Positions 25,313 through 34,196 are shown, numbered from the stretch's first letter. The stretch is 35,080 bases of DNA from Terriglobia bacterium (GCA_020073265.1 JAIQFN010000063.1:1-35080), one strand, 5' to 3'. Numbers and translations are program-made. The notes: a model not told the origin generated them from the letters alone.

Positions 25313-26755
25313 ATGACGCTCTTCGCGAACTATGTCAACGGCGAGTGGGTTTCCGGCCGTGAAACCTTCGACAACCGCAATCCCGCGAATACGGACGAAG
25401 TTGTCGGACAGTTTGTAAAGGGCCGTTCTTCGGACGTCGCGGCCGCCGCGGACGCAGCCCAGCGAGCGTTGCCGGAGTGGTCTAACCTGCCGGCTCCGGC
25501 GCGCGGCGCCTACCTGTTTCGTGCCGCCGAGATCCTGGAGAGCCGCTTCGACGAGATCTCGGCCGACATGACGCGCGAGGAAGGCAAGACGCTTCCCGAG
25601 TCAAAGGGTGAAGTCCGGCGGTCCATCAACATCTTTCGCTATTTCGCGGGCGAAGGCTCGCGCCTGTTCGGCATTCTCGCGCCTTCCGAGCGCGCGCGGG
25701 TACAGATGTTCGCCGTCCGCAAGCCGATCGGCGTGGTGGGCCTGGTGACCCCGTGGAATTTCCCCAGCGCGATTCCGGCCTGGAAGCTCGCACCGGCGCT
25801 CATTTGCGGAAATACGGTGGTGGTGAAACCGGCTTCGGCCGCACCTTTGAGCGCCTGGCGTCTGGTGGAAGCCTGCCATCAGGCGGGCGTTCCCAAAGGC
25901 GTCGTCAATTTCGTCGCGGGTTCCGGCGGCGAACTGGGAGCCGCTCTGGTAGAGGCGGCGCCGCTCAAGGCAGTCTCGTTCACCGGATCCTGCGAGATCG
26001 GCCAGTGGCTCCACGAGCGCGCTTCGGCGCGGCGTCTTCGCATCCAGCTCGAAATGGGCGGCAAGAATCCGACCATCGTGCTGAGCGATTGCGATTTCAG
26101 CGCGGCGGTGGAGAACACTGTAAACGCGGCCTTCTTTTCCACCGGACAAAAGTGCACCGCCACCAGCCGGGCCATCGTCGAAGAGTCGATCTACGACAAA
26201 TTCGTCGATGCGCTGGTGGAGCGGACTCGAAAGCTGAAGGTCGGCAATGGGATGGAAGCCGGCATCGACATAGGCCCGGCGGTGGATCAAGGTCAACTGG
26301 AAACCGACTTAAAGTACATCGAGATCGGACGGAAGGAGTGCGGCGCGCCCCGCGTTGGCGGACATCGCCTGAGTGGCGGCGCATTCGACAAGGGCTACTT
26401 CATCGAGCCGACGATTTTCGCTGACGTGACCCCGAGTATGACGATCGCGCGCGAGGAGATTTTCGGCCCGGTCCTGGCGGTAATGCGCGCGCGCGATTTT
26501 GAGGACGCCCTGCGCATCGCCAACGACATTCCGTTCGGACTTTCGGCGTCCATTCAAACCACCAATCTCTCGCGCGTGTTTGAGTTCATCCAGCGCTCCG
26601 AAGCCGGTCTGCTCACCGTGAATCTTCCGAGCGCCGGAGTCGAGTACCAACTGCCCTTCGGCGGGACCAAGGACTCGAGCTTTGGCCCCAAAGAGCAGGG
26701 ACCCGCGGCCATGGACTTCTACAGCGACTACAAAACCGTCTATCTCAAGTATTAG
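25313..26755 (+). CDS. Aldehyde dehydrogenase, 2-oxoglutarate-semialdehyde dehydrogenase-like
   Basis: A 480-residue NAD(P)-dependent aldehyde dehydrogenase. Catalytic residues are present: N149 (PWNF), K172 (VVKPAS), E247 (LEMGGKNP) and the nucleophile C281 (GQKCTATSR). Length and motifs fit the 2-oxoglutarate semialdehyde dehydrogenases that finish the non-phosphorylating pentose and hexarate routes. The assignment rests mainly on the next gene, two nt downstream, which encodes the FAH-family dehydratase that would make this substrate. The product would be 2-oxoglutarate, feeding the TCA cycle. Other possibilities are succinate-semialdehyde or glycolaldehyde oxidation. It lies 69 bp after haem/copper copy 2. 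Confidence 0.87.
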   Translation: MTLFANYVNGEWVSGRETFDNRNPANTDEVVGQFVKGRSSDVAAAADAAQRALPEWSNLPAPARGAYLFRAAEILESRFDEISADMTREEGKTLPESKGEVRRSINIFRYFAGEGSRLFGILAPSERARVQMFAVRKPIGVVGLVTPWNFPSAIPAWKLAPALICGNTVVVKPASAAPLSAWRLVEACHQAGVPKGVVNFVAGSGGELGAALVEAAPLKAVSFTGSCEIGQWLHERASARRLRIQLEMGGKNPTIVLSDCDFSAAVENTVNAAFFSTGQKCTATSRAIVEESIYDKFVDALVERTRKLKVGNGMEAGIDIGPAVDQGQLETDLKYIEIGRKECGAPRVGGHRLSGGAFDKGYFIEPTIFADVTPSMTIAREEIFGPVLAVMRARDFEDALRIANDIPFGLSASIQTTNLSRVFEFIQRSEAGLLTVNLPSAGVEYQLPFGGTKDSSFGPKEQGPAAMDFYSDYKTVYLKY

Positions 26756-26757
26756 GA

Positions 26758-27612
26758 ATGCGCCTCGGCCAAATCTCGTGGAACGGCGCCGCAATCGCCG
26801 CAGCGTTCGAAGGTGCGCACGCGCGCGCCATAGCGGGGCACTCGCTCTATGACTTGCTCTGCCGCGCGGAACGCGAAGGCACGCCGTTGGGGGCGCTCGC
26901 GCGCCAACTCGCATCGGAGACTCCGATGGTCGCGCTTCCGCGGATTCCGATCCATCCACCCGAAGTGTGGGGCTGCGGGTGTACCTATGAATCCAGCGCG
27001 GCCTTTCGCGAGGCCGAGCACGGCACCCGCGAAGGATTTTACGCGCAGGTATACCGCAACGAGCGCCCGGAGGTTTTCTTCAAGGGTACGGCCCGCGTGT
27101 GCGTGGGACCTGGGGAGGCGATCGGGATCCGGCCGGATTCGAAATTCACGGCCCCCGAGCCGGAACTTGCGGTGTTGCTGGGGAGCCGCGGCCGAGTGCT
27201 CGGATACACGCTCGCCAATGATGTTTCCGCCTGGGACATCGAACGCCAGAATCCTCTGTACCTGACGCAATCCAAGATCTTCACGGGAGCCTGCGCGTTC
27301 GGCCCGGTATTCGTTACGCCCGATGAGCTGGGCGATTTGCGCGCGCTCCGCATGTCGTGCCGCATCGAGCGGAACGGCCGGACGCTGTTTTCTGACGAAG
27401 TCGGACTCGACAAGTTGAACCGTAAGATTGAGACGCTGATCGAATTTCTCATGCGCTCGAATCCTGTGCCGGCTGGTACCCTGCTGCTGACCGGCACCGG
27501 CATCATCGCGCCCCAAGAAGCGGCGCTTGCCCCAGGCGATATCGTAACCATCGCGATTCCACAGATCGGTGAACTGCGCAACCCCGCCGCGGCTCTCGGC
27601 AACGGCGCCTGA
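26758..27612 (+). CDS. FAH-superfamily 2-keto-3-deoxy-pentonate dehydratase candidate
   Basis: A 284-residue protein with the FAH catalytic fold from about residue 65 on. Metal ligands appear as E134 and E136 (TAPEPEL) and D155 (ANDVS), with the FAH spacing. The segment GYTLANDVSAWDIERQNPLYL followed by QSKIF and CAFGP is typical of the archaeal/bacterial 2-keto-3-deoxy-D-arabinonate and -xylonate dehydratases (KdaD/XylX type). Those convert 2-keto-3-deoxy-pentonate to 2-oxoglutarate semialdehyde. It starts 2 nt after the aldehyde dehydrogenase stop, so the two are surely cotranscribed and act in series. The upstream step would be the YjhG-type dehydratase at 16578-18554. Confidence 0.85.
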   Translation: MRLGQISWNGAAIAAAFEGAHARAIAGHSLYDLLCRAEREGTPLGALARQLASETPMVALPRIPIHPPEVWGCGCTYESSAAFREAEHGTREGFYAQVYRNERPEVFFKGTARVCVGPGEAIGIRPDSKFTAPEPELAVLLGSRGRVLGYTLANDVSAWDIERQNPLYLTQSKIFTGACAFGPVFVTPDELGDLRALRMSCRIERNGRTLFSDEVGLDKLNRKIETLIEFLMRSNPVPAGTLLLTGTGIIAPQEAALAPGDIVTIAIPQIGELRNPAAALGNGA

Positions 27613-27618
27613 ACGACT

Positions 27619-28389
27619 ATGCTGCGCATATCCATCACCGCACTCTTTTGCCTGGCTCTAAGTTTGCCGGCGCAGGTGATGCCGCCCGGCCCTTCCGGCG
27701 TCAGCTTGGGCCATCTTCACTTTCACAGCGACAACCCGGCCGCGCATGCGAAGTTCTGGACCGACGTGTTCGGCGCCCAGCTTACCAAGGTGGGGGATCT
27801 GGATGTCTACAAACTCCCAGGGTTCTTCATCGCGCTGAACCACGAGAAACCTGCCGGAGGGATGGCGGGATCCACCGTGCCGTCGATCGGGCTGAAGGTG
27901 AGGGATCTCAAGGCGACGCTGGCCAAAGCGAAGGCGGCTAATGCAAGAATCGCGGATCGAAGCCGCTCGCACGCCGTGATTTTTGGGCCAGACGATATCC
28001 GCATCGAACTAACCGCCGATCGAAAGCTCGCGACCGCCGTGGCGAGCGACACCATCCAGTTGAGTCTTCCCGACCCGGAAGCCGCCAGGGCGTGGTACGC
28101 CAAGACGTTCGGCGCGGTTCTCGGGCAGGGTGATTTCGCAACCCTCCCCGGCGTCAAACTCGATTTTTCGAAATCGGCCGCCGTTCCGGCAGGCACCAAG
28201 GGCCACGTGCTGGATCACATCGGTCTGGAGATTCGAGACCTGCGAGAGTTCACCAGGAAGCTCGCCGCCTCGGGACAAAAGGTCGACCTGATGTACTACA
28301 AGCTGCCGGACTCTGGCGTCGCCATCGGATTTGTGACCGATCCCTGGGGCACCTACATCGAGCTGACCGAAGGATTGATCCGCTTCTAG
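27619..28389 (+). CDS. Secreted VOC (glyoxalase-like) family protein
   Basis: This 256-residue protein has a predicted signal peptide (MLRISITALFCLALSLPAQ) and two vicinal-oxygen-chelate modules (about 28-135 and 140-256). The modules carry GHLHFHSDNPAAHAKFW, DHIGLEIRDLREF and DPWGTYIELTEG. Possible metal ligands are His in the first motif, His in DHIGLE and Glu in YIELTE. VOC proteins are lyases, isomerases or dioxygenases; the reaction here is unknown. Export is unusual, because most glyoxalases are cytoplasmic. It starts 6 nt after the FAH-family gene and ends 27 bp from the convergent lyase gene. Confidence 0.8.
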   Translation: MLRISITALFCLALSLPAQVMPPGPSGVSLGHLHFHSDNPAAHAKFWTDVFGAQLTKVGDLDVYKLPGFFIALNHEKPAGGMAGSTVPSIGLKVRDLKATLAKAKAANARIADRSRSHAVIFGPDDIRIELTADRKLATAVASDTIQLSLPDPEAARAWYAKTFGAVLGQGDFATLPGVKLDFSKSAAVPAGTKGHVLDHIGLEIRDLREFTRKLAASGQKVDLMYYKLPDSGVAIGFVTDPWGTYIELTEGLIRF

Positions 28390-28416
28390 TTTTCGACGGC
28401 GCCTTTCGTCAGCTGC

Positions 28417-30087
28417 TCATCTCCATCCCAGCGGCTGCTCATCCGGCACCCTGGCTAAACCGCGCACGGAATCGGGACTTCGGGCCGAAGCGTCGGTGAT
28501 CACGTTGAGGCACGCGGGTAAGCCGGAAGCACGGGCGCGCAGAAGCGCAGGCCGGATTTGATCCGGATCCTCCACCAGTTCGCCGTAACCGCCGAGTGCT
28601 TGAACCATCAGGTCATAGCGCGACGGATTCAGTTCCGTTCCAATGATCCTGCCCGGGCCGAAGTCTTCAATCTGCGACGTTCGCTCAATGCCCCACGCCG
28701 CATTGTTGCTGATCACAACCACGATGGGAAGTTTGTGCCGGACGGCGGTGTCCATCTCCATTCCGGTGAGGCCGAACGCGCCGTCGCCGGTTATACAAAT
28801 CACCTGCTGTTCCGGTCTCGCCACCTTGGCGGCGATCGCGAACGGGACGCCGACGCCGAGGCAACCGAACGCACCTGGTTCCAACCAGTGGCCCGGGGAG
28901 TTGACTTGAATGGCGACGCGCGCGAAGGAGAAGATGTCGCCCCCGTCGGCGACGACCACGGTATTGTCGTCGAGACTAGCCTGGATTTCGCGGCACAACC
29001 GGAGCGGATGGATCGGCCTGGCGTCACTCTTCGACAAGGCCTCCTGGCGTTGCCCGGCCTCGGTGTTCTTCGCCTGTAGCGACGCGAGCCAATCACCCGG
29101 GTGGCTGGTCGTCGCGCCGGTGAGTTGCCGCAGCACCGCTTTCGCGTCGCCAACGATCCCCACATCGACGGGACGGTTTCTGCCGATCTCGGAAGGATCG
29201 ATGTCCACCTGAATCACTTTTGCATCCTGGGCGAATCGCGGAGGCCGTCCGTAACCCATAACGAAATTGAATCGCGTCCCGATGACCAGGATCACGTCGG
29301 CCCGTGACAGAGCAGCGGATCTCGCCGCCGGAACATGCTGCGGGTGGACGCTCGGAATGCATCCTTTGGCCACCGAGGTGGTGAGCACCGGATATCCCGT
29401 CGCATCCGCAAACCGCCGCAACTCCTCGGATGCTCCCGACCACACCACGCCGCTTCCGGCGACAACCACGGGCCGTTTGGCCTTCGTCAGAAGCTGGATG
29501 GCCTTCGCCACCGCGTCGGGATCGCCCTGCGCGCGGGCGCCGGTGCGATAGTTCGCCGGCATTGCGGAATCGCTGAATTCAACACGAGCGCGCAGGACGT
29601 CAGTGGGTATCTCCACAAACACCGGACCCGGCCGGCCGGTGAAGGCCTGGCGGAAGGCGATGCTGAGATACTCGGGGATGCGGCCGGTCTCGAGGATGGT
29701 GCGCGACCACTTGGTGATCGGCGCCATGATTTCCACCTGGGGGATATCCTGCAGCGCGCCCAGCTCGAACTGCTTCAAGGGAGCTTTGCCTCCGATCACC
29801 AGCAGAGGGCTGCCCGCCTGATAAGCATTCGCCACGGCAGTAACAATGTTGGTGACCCCGGGCCCGGCCGACACCACCGCAACGCCGATCTTTCCCGTGA
29901 CCCTGGAAAACGCGTGAGCCATGTGGCCGGCGGCTTCTTCGTGGCGGACGTCCACGATGCGGATGTTCTCGTCCAGGCACGCGTCATAGATCGGCGCGAT
30001 GTGGCCGCCGTTCAAGCTGAAGATCACATCGACGCCTTCCTGCTTCAGCGTCTTGACTACCAACGTGCCGCCGCTTAGTTGGGCCAT
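28417..30087 (-). CDS. ThDP-dependent enzyme, 2-hydroxyacyl-CoA lyase candidate
   Basis: A 556-residue protein of the acetolactate synthase/oxalyl-CoA decarboxylase/2-hydroxyacyl-CoA lyase family. The cofactor-activating Glu is E50 (RHEEAAGHMA). The ThDP-Mg motif runs from GDG (434-436) to NN (461-462), and AGPGVTN is present. Family alone does not fix the reaction. The gene begins 2 nt after a mutase gene of the 2-hydroxyisobutyryl-CoA type and shares an operon with an acyl-CoA ligase. Cleavage of a 2-hydroxyacyl-CoA to a ketone or aldehyde plus formyl-CoA is therefore the best fit, as described for actinobacterial 2-hydroxyisobutyrate degraders. Acetolactate synthase is less likely, because no regulatory subunit is present. 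No formyl-CoA-processing gene is in view. Confidence 0.78.
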   Translation of the reverse strand: MAQLSGGTLVVKTLKQEGVDVIFSLNGGHIAPIYDACLDENIRIVDVRHEEAAGHMAHAFSRVTGKIGVAVVSAGPGVTNIVTAVANAYQAGSPLLVIGGKAPLKQFELGALQDIPQVEIMAPITKWSRTILETGRIPEYLSIAFRQAFTGRPGPVFVEIPTDVLRARVEFSDSAMPANYRTGARAQGDPDAVAKAIQLLTKAKRPVVVAGSGVVWSGASEELRRFADATGYPVLTTSVAKGCIPSVHPQHVPAARSAALSRADVILVIGTRFNFVMGYGRPPRFAQDAKVIQVDIDPSEIGRNRPVDVGIVGDAKAVLRQLTGATTSHPGDWLASLQAKNTEAGQRQEALSKSDARPIHPLRLCREIQASLDDNTVVVADGGDIFSFARVAIQVNSPGHWLEPGAFGCLGVGVPFAIAAKVARPEQQVICITGDGAFGLTGMEMDTAVRHKLPIVVVISNNAAWGIERTSQIEDFGPGRIIGTELNPSRYDLMVQALGGYGELVEDPDQIRPALLRARASGLPACLNVITDASARSPDSVRGLARVPDEQPLGWR

Positions 30088-30089
30088 GA

Positions 30090-31772
30090 TCAGAACGTGG
30101 GCGATTCCGCGTACGAGCCGAACACCTCGCGGAGCCGCTTGACAATCTCGCCCATCGAGGCTCGTGCTTCCACCAGCTCGATCGTGATGGGCATGAGATT
30201 CGCGGACGGATTCCTGGCCTGCTCCGCCAGCGCATCCAGAAGCGTCGCCACTCGGGAGTTGTCGCGGCTCGCGCGCACGGCCTTCACCCGCTGAATCTGT
30301 CGCGCCTCGACGTCTGGATCGTTGCGGTGGATTTCGATGGCGTCCTTTTGCGGAGCTTCGACGTACTTGTTCACTCCGATCACCGTGCGCTTGCCGGACG
30401 CCTGCGCGCGCGCGGACGTGTAGGCCGAATCCGCCAGTCCCCGCTGGAAATATCCGGCCTCGATAGCCGCTACGGCGCCTCCCAGCTCCTCGACTTCCTT
30501 CAGGATCCGGTTGACAGCCTCTTCGATTTCGTTGGTCATCGCCTCCACGTAGTAAGACCCGCCCAGGGGGTCGACTACTTCGGTGATTCTGGTTTCCTCG
30601 GCGATAATCTGCTGCGTTCGCAGCGCCACCTTCATCGCCATTTCACTCGGGATCGCGTAGGCTTCGTCCAGACCGTTGGTGTGCAGGGACTGGGCGCCGC
30701 CGAGCACTGCAGAAAGGGCTTCGAACGCCGTGCGAACGATATTGTTCAACGGCTGCGCCTTGGTTAGCGTCATCGCGGCAGTCTGGCAATGAAATCGCAG
30801 CCGCATGGACTCGGGCTTGCGGGCGCCGAAGCGCTGCTTCATGATCTTCGCCCAAATTCTGCGGGCAGCCCGGAACTTCGCCACTTCTTCGAAGAAATCC
30901 GCCTGCGCGACGAAGTAGAAAGAAAGCCGCGGCGCGAAGCAGTCGACCGCCAGGCCCGTCGCGGCCACCTGCTCCACGTAGGCGATGCCGTTGGCGATGG
31001 TGAACGCCAGTTCCTGAATCGCCGTCGCGCCTGCTTCGGACATATGATACCCGCTGATGTTGACCGGGTTGTAGCGAGGCAGATGCTCGGCGCCGTAGAC
31101 GATCATGTCGCGCACGATGCGCATGGACGGACGGATCGGATAGATCCATTCCTTCTGGGCGATGTACTCCTTGAGGATGTCCGCTTGGGTGGTGCCGGAG
31201 AGCTTGGCCAAGTCGAGGCTGCGGGATTTCGCGAGGGCCACATACATCGCGAGCAAGATCCACGCCGAGGGATTGATGGTCATCGACACCGAGATGCGCT
31301 CGAGATCGATCCCGTCAAACAAGTCCGCCATGTCGTCCAGCGTGTCGATCGCTACGCCCTCGCGGCCAACTTCACCGAACGATCGTGGGTCGTCGGAATC
31401 GTAGCCCATCAGCGTGGGCATATCGAAATCCACCGAGAGCCCGGTCTGGCCCTGAGCGATCAGATAGCGGAACCGGCCATTGGTGTCCGGCCCGGTGCCG
31501 AAACCGGCGATCTGGCGCATGGTCCAGGGGCGCGCGCGGTACATGGTCGGATACGGGCCGCGCAGGAACGGGTATTGCCCTGGAAGACCGATGTCTTCGA
31601 AGGGCGTATCGGCGATGTCTTCCGGCGTGTAGACACGTTGCACCGGAAGGCCGGAAGCCGAACGGTATTCCTGCTGCGACTCAGGCTGCCGTTCCAGGAA
31701 ATCCCGCAGCTCGTTCTGTTCCCAGGCTCGGCGCTGCGATCGAGCTTTTTCCACATCTGTTGGATCAGGCAT
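30090..31772 (-). CDS. hcmA: B12-dependent acyl-CoA mutase large subunit, 2-hydroxyisobutyryl-CoA mutase type
   Basis: I start at ATG 31772 (560 residues, MPDPTDVEKA). The frame also opens at a TTG 15 nt upstream. It lacks the C-terminal B12-binding domain of one-chain mutases; that domain is the separate small subunit at 34197. The acyl-CoA-binding barrel is complete: RGPYPTMY, DFDMPTLMGYDSD, GTTQADILKEY, NISGYHMSEAG (His at about 243), RFHCQTAA and LHTNGLDEA. The decisive residue is Ile88 in WTMRQIAGFGTG. Methylmalonyl-CoA mutases have Tyr there, while HcmA has Ile. The expected reaction is interconversion of 2-hydroxyisobutyryl-CoA and 3-hydroxybutyryl-CoA. The start overlaps the meaB stop by 8 bp. 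Confidence 0.85.
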   Translation of the reverse strand: MPDPTDVEKARSQRRAWEQNELRDFLERQPESQQEYRSASGLPVQRVYTPEDIADTPFEDIGLPGQYPFLRGPYPTMYRARPWTMRQIAGFGTGPDTNGRFRYLIAQGQTGLSVDFDMPTLMGYDSDDPRSFGEVGREGVAIDTLDDMADLFDGIDLERISVSMTINPSAWILLAMYVALAKSRSLDLAKLSGTTQADILKEYIAQKEWIYPIRPSMRIVRDMIVYGAEHLPRYNPVNISGYHMSEAGATAIQELAFTIANGIAYVEQVAATGLAVDCFAPRLSFYFVAQADFFEEVAKFRAARRIWAKIMKQRFGARKPESMRLRFHCQTAAMTLTKAQPLNNIVRTAFEALSAVLGGAQSLHTNGLDEAYAIPSEMAMKVALRTQQIIAEETRITEVVDPLGGSYYVEAMTNEIEEAVNRILKEVEELGGAVAAIEAGYFQRGLADSAYTSARAQASGKRTVIGVNKYVEAPQKDAIEIHRNDPDVEARQIQRVKAVRASRDNSRVATLLDALAEQARNPSANLMPITIELVEARASMGEIVKRLREVFGSYAESPTF

Positions 31773-32739
31773 TTTTGTTTGTCTCAATGAACTGCGCCAG
31801 TTCGGAGGTCAACGCTTTTACATATTTATATGGCGAAACCTCCCGGCGCGCTATTTGATCGATCATTTGCGCGGTCCCGCAGGCCGGCTCCTCGATCATC
31901 CTCTCCAGCCCCTCGCGCACGATTCTCGAAACCCTGGCCTTGGCGATCTCGAGCTGCCGGCGTTGGAGTCCGTTCGATTCTTTCAAGGCGCTCATGTGAC
32001 CCAGCACGGAATCGAGCAGCGCCTCGACACCTTCGCCAGTCGCCGCTGTGCATGACAACACCGGCGGCGTCCAGCCGGACCGACCGGCGGGGCCAAGGTT
32101 CAACATGGCGAGCAAATCCGCGACGGACTGGTCGGCTCCGGGCCGATCCGACTTGTTGACGGCGTGCACGTGCGCAATCTCGAGAATGCCGGCCTTCAGA
32201 GTCTGGACATCGTCGCCGAGACCAGGCACGGTGACAACCACTACGGTGTGCGCCAGACCCATCACGTCCACTTCATCCTGTCCCACGCCGACGGTTTCCA
32301 TGAACACCAGGTCCATGCCGGCGGCATCCATCAAGTCCGCGGAATCCTCGGCTGCGCGGCACAGTCCGCCGAGCGCGCCGTGGCTGGCCATGCTGCGGAT
32401 GAAGATGCCGAGCTCGCTCGAAAGGTCGTTCATGCGGATGCGATCGCCGAGAATGGAGCCGCCCGAATAGGGAGACGAAGGGTCCACGGCGATAATTCCA
32501 GTCCTTAGATTGCGCTTCGCCGCCGCCAGCGCCAGCCTGCGGGTCAATGTGCTTTTTCCGGTTCCGGGGCTGCCGGTAATGCCGATGATCTGCGCCCGGC
32601 CGGTGCATGGATACAGCAGCCCGCACAACTCCTCGGCTCGCGGTCCGCCCTGCTCCACCCAGGTGAGGCCCCGCGAAAGGGCCCGGCTGGACCCAGCGCG
32701 AATCTGTTGCGCCAGTATCTCCGGAGTCTCAGACTTCAT
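31765..32739 (-). CDS. meaB: MeaB/ArgK-type G-protein chaperone for the mutase
   Basis: I start at ATG 32739 (MKSETPEIL, 324 residues); the frame is open further up, but only inside the ligase gene. Motifs are the P-loop GSPGTGKST (56-64), METVGVGQDE (switch/base-off region) and the guanine-binding NKSD. MeaB proteins use GTP to load intact cobalamin cofactor onto acyl-CoA mutases and to eject damaged cofactor. The gene lies between ligase and mutase, overlapping the ligase by 11 bp and the mutase by 8 bp. It is therefore the dedicated chaperone of this mutase (called MeaH in 2-hydroxyisobutyryl-CoA mutase clusters). Confidence 0.9.
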   Translation of the reverse strand: MKSETPEILAQQIRAGSSRALSRGLTWVEQGGPRAEELCGLLYPCTGRAQIIGITGSPGTGKSTLTRRLALAAAKRNLRTGIIAVDPSSPYSGGSILGDRIRMNDLSSELGIFIRSMASHGALGGLCRAAEDSADLMDAAGMDLVFMETVGVGQDEVDVMGLAHTVVVVTVPGLGDDVQTLKAGILEIAHVHAVNKSDRPGADQSVADLLAMLNLGPAGRSGWTPPVLSCTAATGEGVEALLDSVLGHMSALKESNGLQRRQLEIAKARVSRIVREGLERMIEEPACGTAQMIDQIARREVSPYKYVKALTSELAQFIETNKNA

Positions 32740-34192
32740 CTTGCCGCTCTCCGGCGGAATGGCGATACAGTTCGCGGTCGTCCACCACCCTGCGCGCCTT
32801 GAACTCATGGCGGGGCAGTTCGCCGGACGGAACCAGCTCGACTACCGGGTGAACTCCCAGGCGCGTCCGTAGCCGCTCCCGAATGGTGACACGCAGCGCG
32901 TTCAGTTTTTCGGGATCGCCGTGCGAGGGAGCGTACTCGGCGCGAACCAGAAGCTCATCCATCGTTTCCTCGCGGGAGATGATCACCTGGAATTCGCCTC
33001 CGAACCCTTCCGTCGAGCGCAGCGTATCTTCAATGGTACTCGGATAAATGTTTTCACCGCGCACAATGAACATGTCGTCGTACCGGCCGTAGAGGCCGTC
33101 GGGCAATCTCGGATAGGTGCGCCCGCAGCGGCACGGCTCGTCGATCCAGCGCGTGCGGTCGTTCGATACCAGCCGGATCATGGGTTGAGAAGTACGCTCC
33201 AGATGCGTGTAGACGGGCGTGCCCTCATATCCATAAGGGACCGGCTGGTAGCTCTGGGGATCGCAGACCTCGGTATACACGATGTCCTGGTAGAGGTGCA
33301 TTCCGGTGCGATGCCGGCATTCGCCGCTGCTCATCCAGGGCGTCATTTCGGCCATGGTGCCAAGGTCGATGCAAGCGCCGCCGAAAGTTTCTTCGATCTG
33401 GTGCTTGGTGGAAGGAATACCGGCTCCCGGTTCACCGGAGAAGAACAGCGTGCGGATTCCGAACGACCGCGGATCGACGCCCTCGCGCCGGGCCGTCTCG
33501 GCGAAGTGCAACGCGTAAGAGGGCGTGCTGTACAGCGCGGTCGGCTGCATTTGACGGGCCCATTCCACCGCCATGCGGGTCTGTCCAGCGACGCCCGCGC
33601 CGAACGGGAACACCGCCGCTCCCAGGCGCTCGCAACCCTTCAACGCGCCCCAGGATCCCAGGTAGAGGCTGAAGAACGAACAAATCAGAACGCGATCGCG
33701 TGGGCGGATCCCCGCGCCCCACAACACGCGTGCGTGCGCCTCGCCGATGCGTTCCCAATCTCCGTTGTCGATTCCAAAAACCGTGGGCCTGCCGGTGGTG
33801 CCGCTGGTGCCGTGGATGCGTGCGACTCGCGAGGGATCGACACACAAGTAGTCGCCAAAGGGCGGATGCTCAGCCTGCGCCTGGCGCAAGTCCGCTTTCT
33901 GGATCACTGGGAACTTTGGGAGATCCGCCAGGCACTTCAATGTCGCCGGCGAGACTCCCGCTTGTTCCCATCTGGATCGGTAGAAGGAACTGCGCTCCCA
34001 GGCGTATTGAATCTGTTTTTGCAGCTTGCGGAAGATGATATCGTCCCGCTCGCCGGGATCGGCGCATTCGATTTCCGGATACCAATGGTCCGAAGCCTCG
34101 GCAGGTTGATAGTTCGCACGATAACCTGGAGGCCAGACGGTGAGATCCAGGCCACGCAGAGTTTCCAATCGACGCAGATCTATCCGCGGCAT
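32729..34192 (-). CDS. PaaK-like AMP-forming acyl-CoA ligase, 2-hydroxy-acid-CoA ligase candidate
   Basis: A 487-residue member of the phenylacetate-CoA ligase-like branch of adenylate-forming enzymes. It has the P-loop HGTSGTTGRPT (127-137), LGTMAEMTP, a CRCG zinc-knuckle-like pair, GRYDDMFIVRGENIYP and the C-terminal catalytic Lys465 in HEFKARRV. No phenylacetate genes (paaABCDE, paaG, paaZ) are nearby. Its position between the mutase small subunit (4 bp upstream) and meaB argues that it activates the mutase/lyase substrate, for example 2-hydroxyisobutyrate, to its CoA thioester. The true substrate is not visible in the sequence. Confidence 0.83.
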   Translation of the reverse strand: MPRIDLRRLETLRGLDLTVWPPGYRANYQPAEASDHWYPEIECADPGERDDIIFRKLQKQIQYAWERSSFYRSRWEQAGVSPATLKCLADLPKFPVIQKADLRQAQAEHPPFGDYLCVDPSRVARIHGTSGTTGRPTVFGIDNGDWERIGEAHARVLWGAGIRPRDRVLICSFFSLYLGSWGALKGCERLGAAVFPFGAGVAGQTRMAVEWARQMQPTALYSTPSYALHFAETARREGVDPRSFGIRTLFFSGEPGAGIPSTKHQIEETFGGACIDLGTMAEMTPWMSSGECRHRTGMHLYQDIVYTEVCDPQSYQPVPYGYEGTPVYTHLERTSQPMIRLVSNDRTRWIDEPCRCGRTYPRLPDGLYGRYDDMFIVRGENIYPSTIEDTLRSTEGFGGEFQVIISREETMDELLVRAEYAPSHGDPEKLNALRVTIRERLRTRLGVHPVVELVPSGELPRHEFKARRVVDDRELYRHSAGERQDEV

Positions 34193-34196
34193 GAGT

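Noticed and set aside
28417-30087. Acetolactate synthase (IlvB)
   Set aside because: No small regulatory subunit or other branched-chain amino-acid genes are near, and the gene sits at the end of an acyl-CoA operon.
30090-31772. Methylmalonyl-CoA mutase
   Set aside because: The Tyr of the RQYAGF motif is Ile, no epimerase or propionyl-CoA carboxylase genes are nearby, and the operon contains a 2-hydroxyacyl-CoA-type lyase.
30789-31790. Plus-strand open frame of 333 residues
   Set aside because: Antisense to the mutase large subunit, which matches its family over the full length.
32729-34192. Phenylacetate-CoA ligase of a phenylacetate pathway
   Set aside because: No other phenylacetate genes are present; family resemblance alone does not give this substrate, and the operon points to a 2-hydroxy acid.
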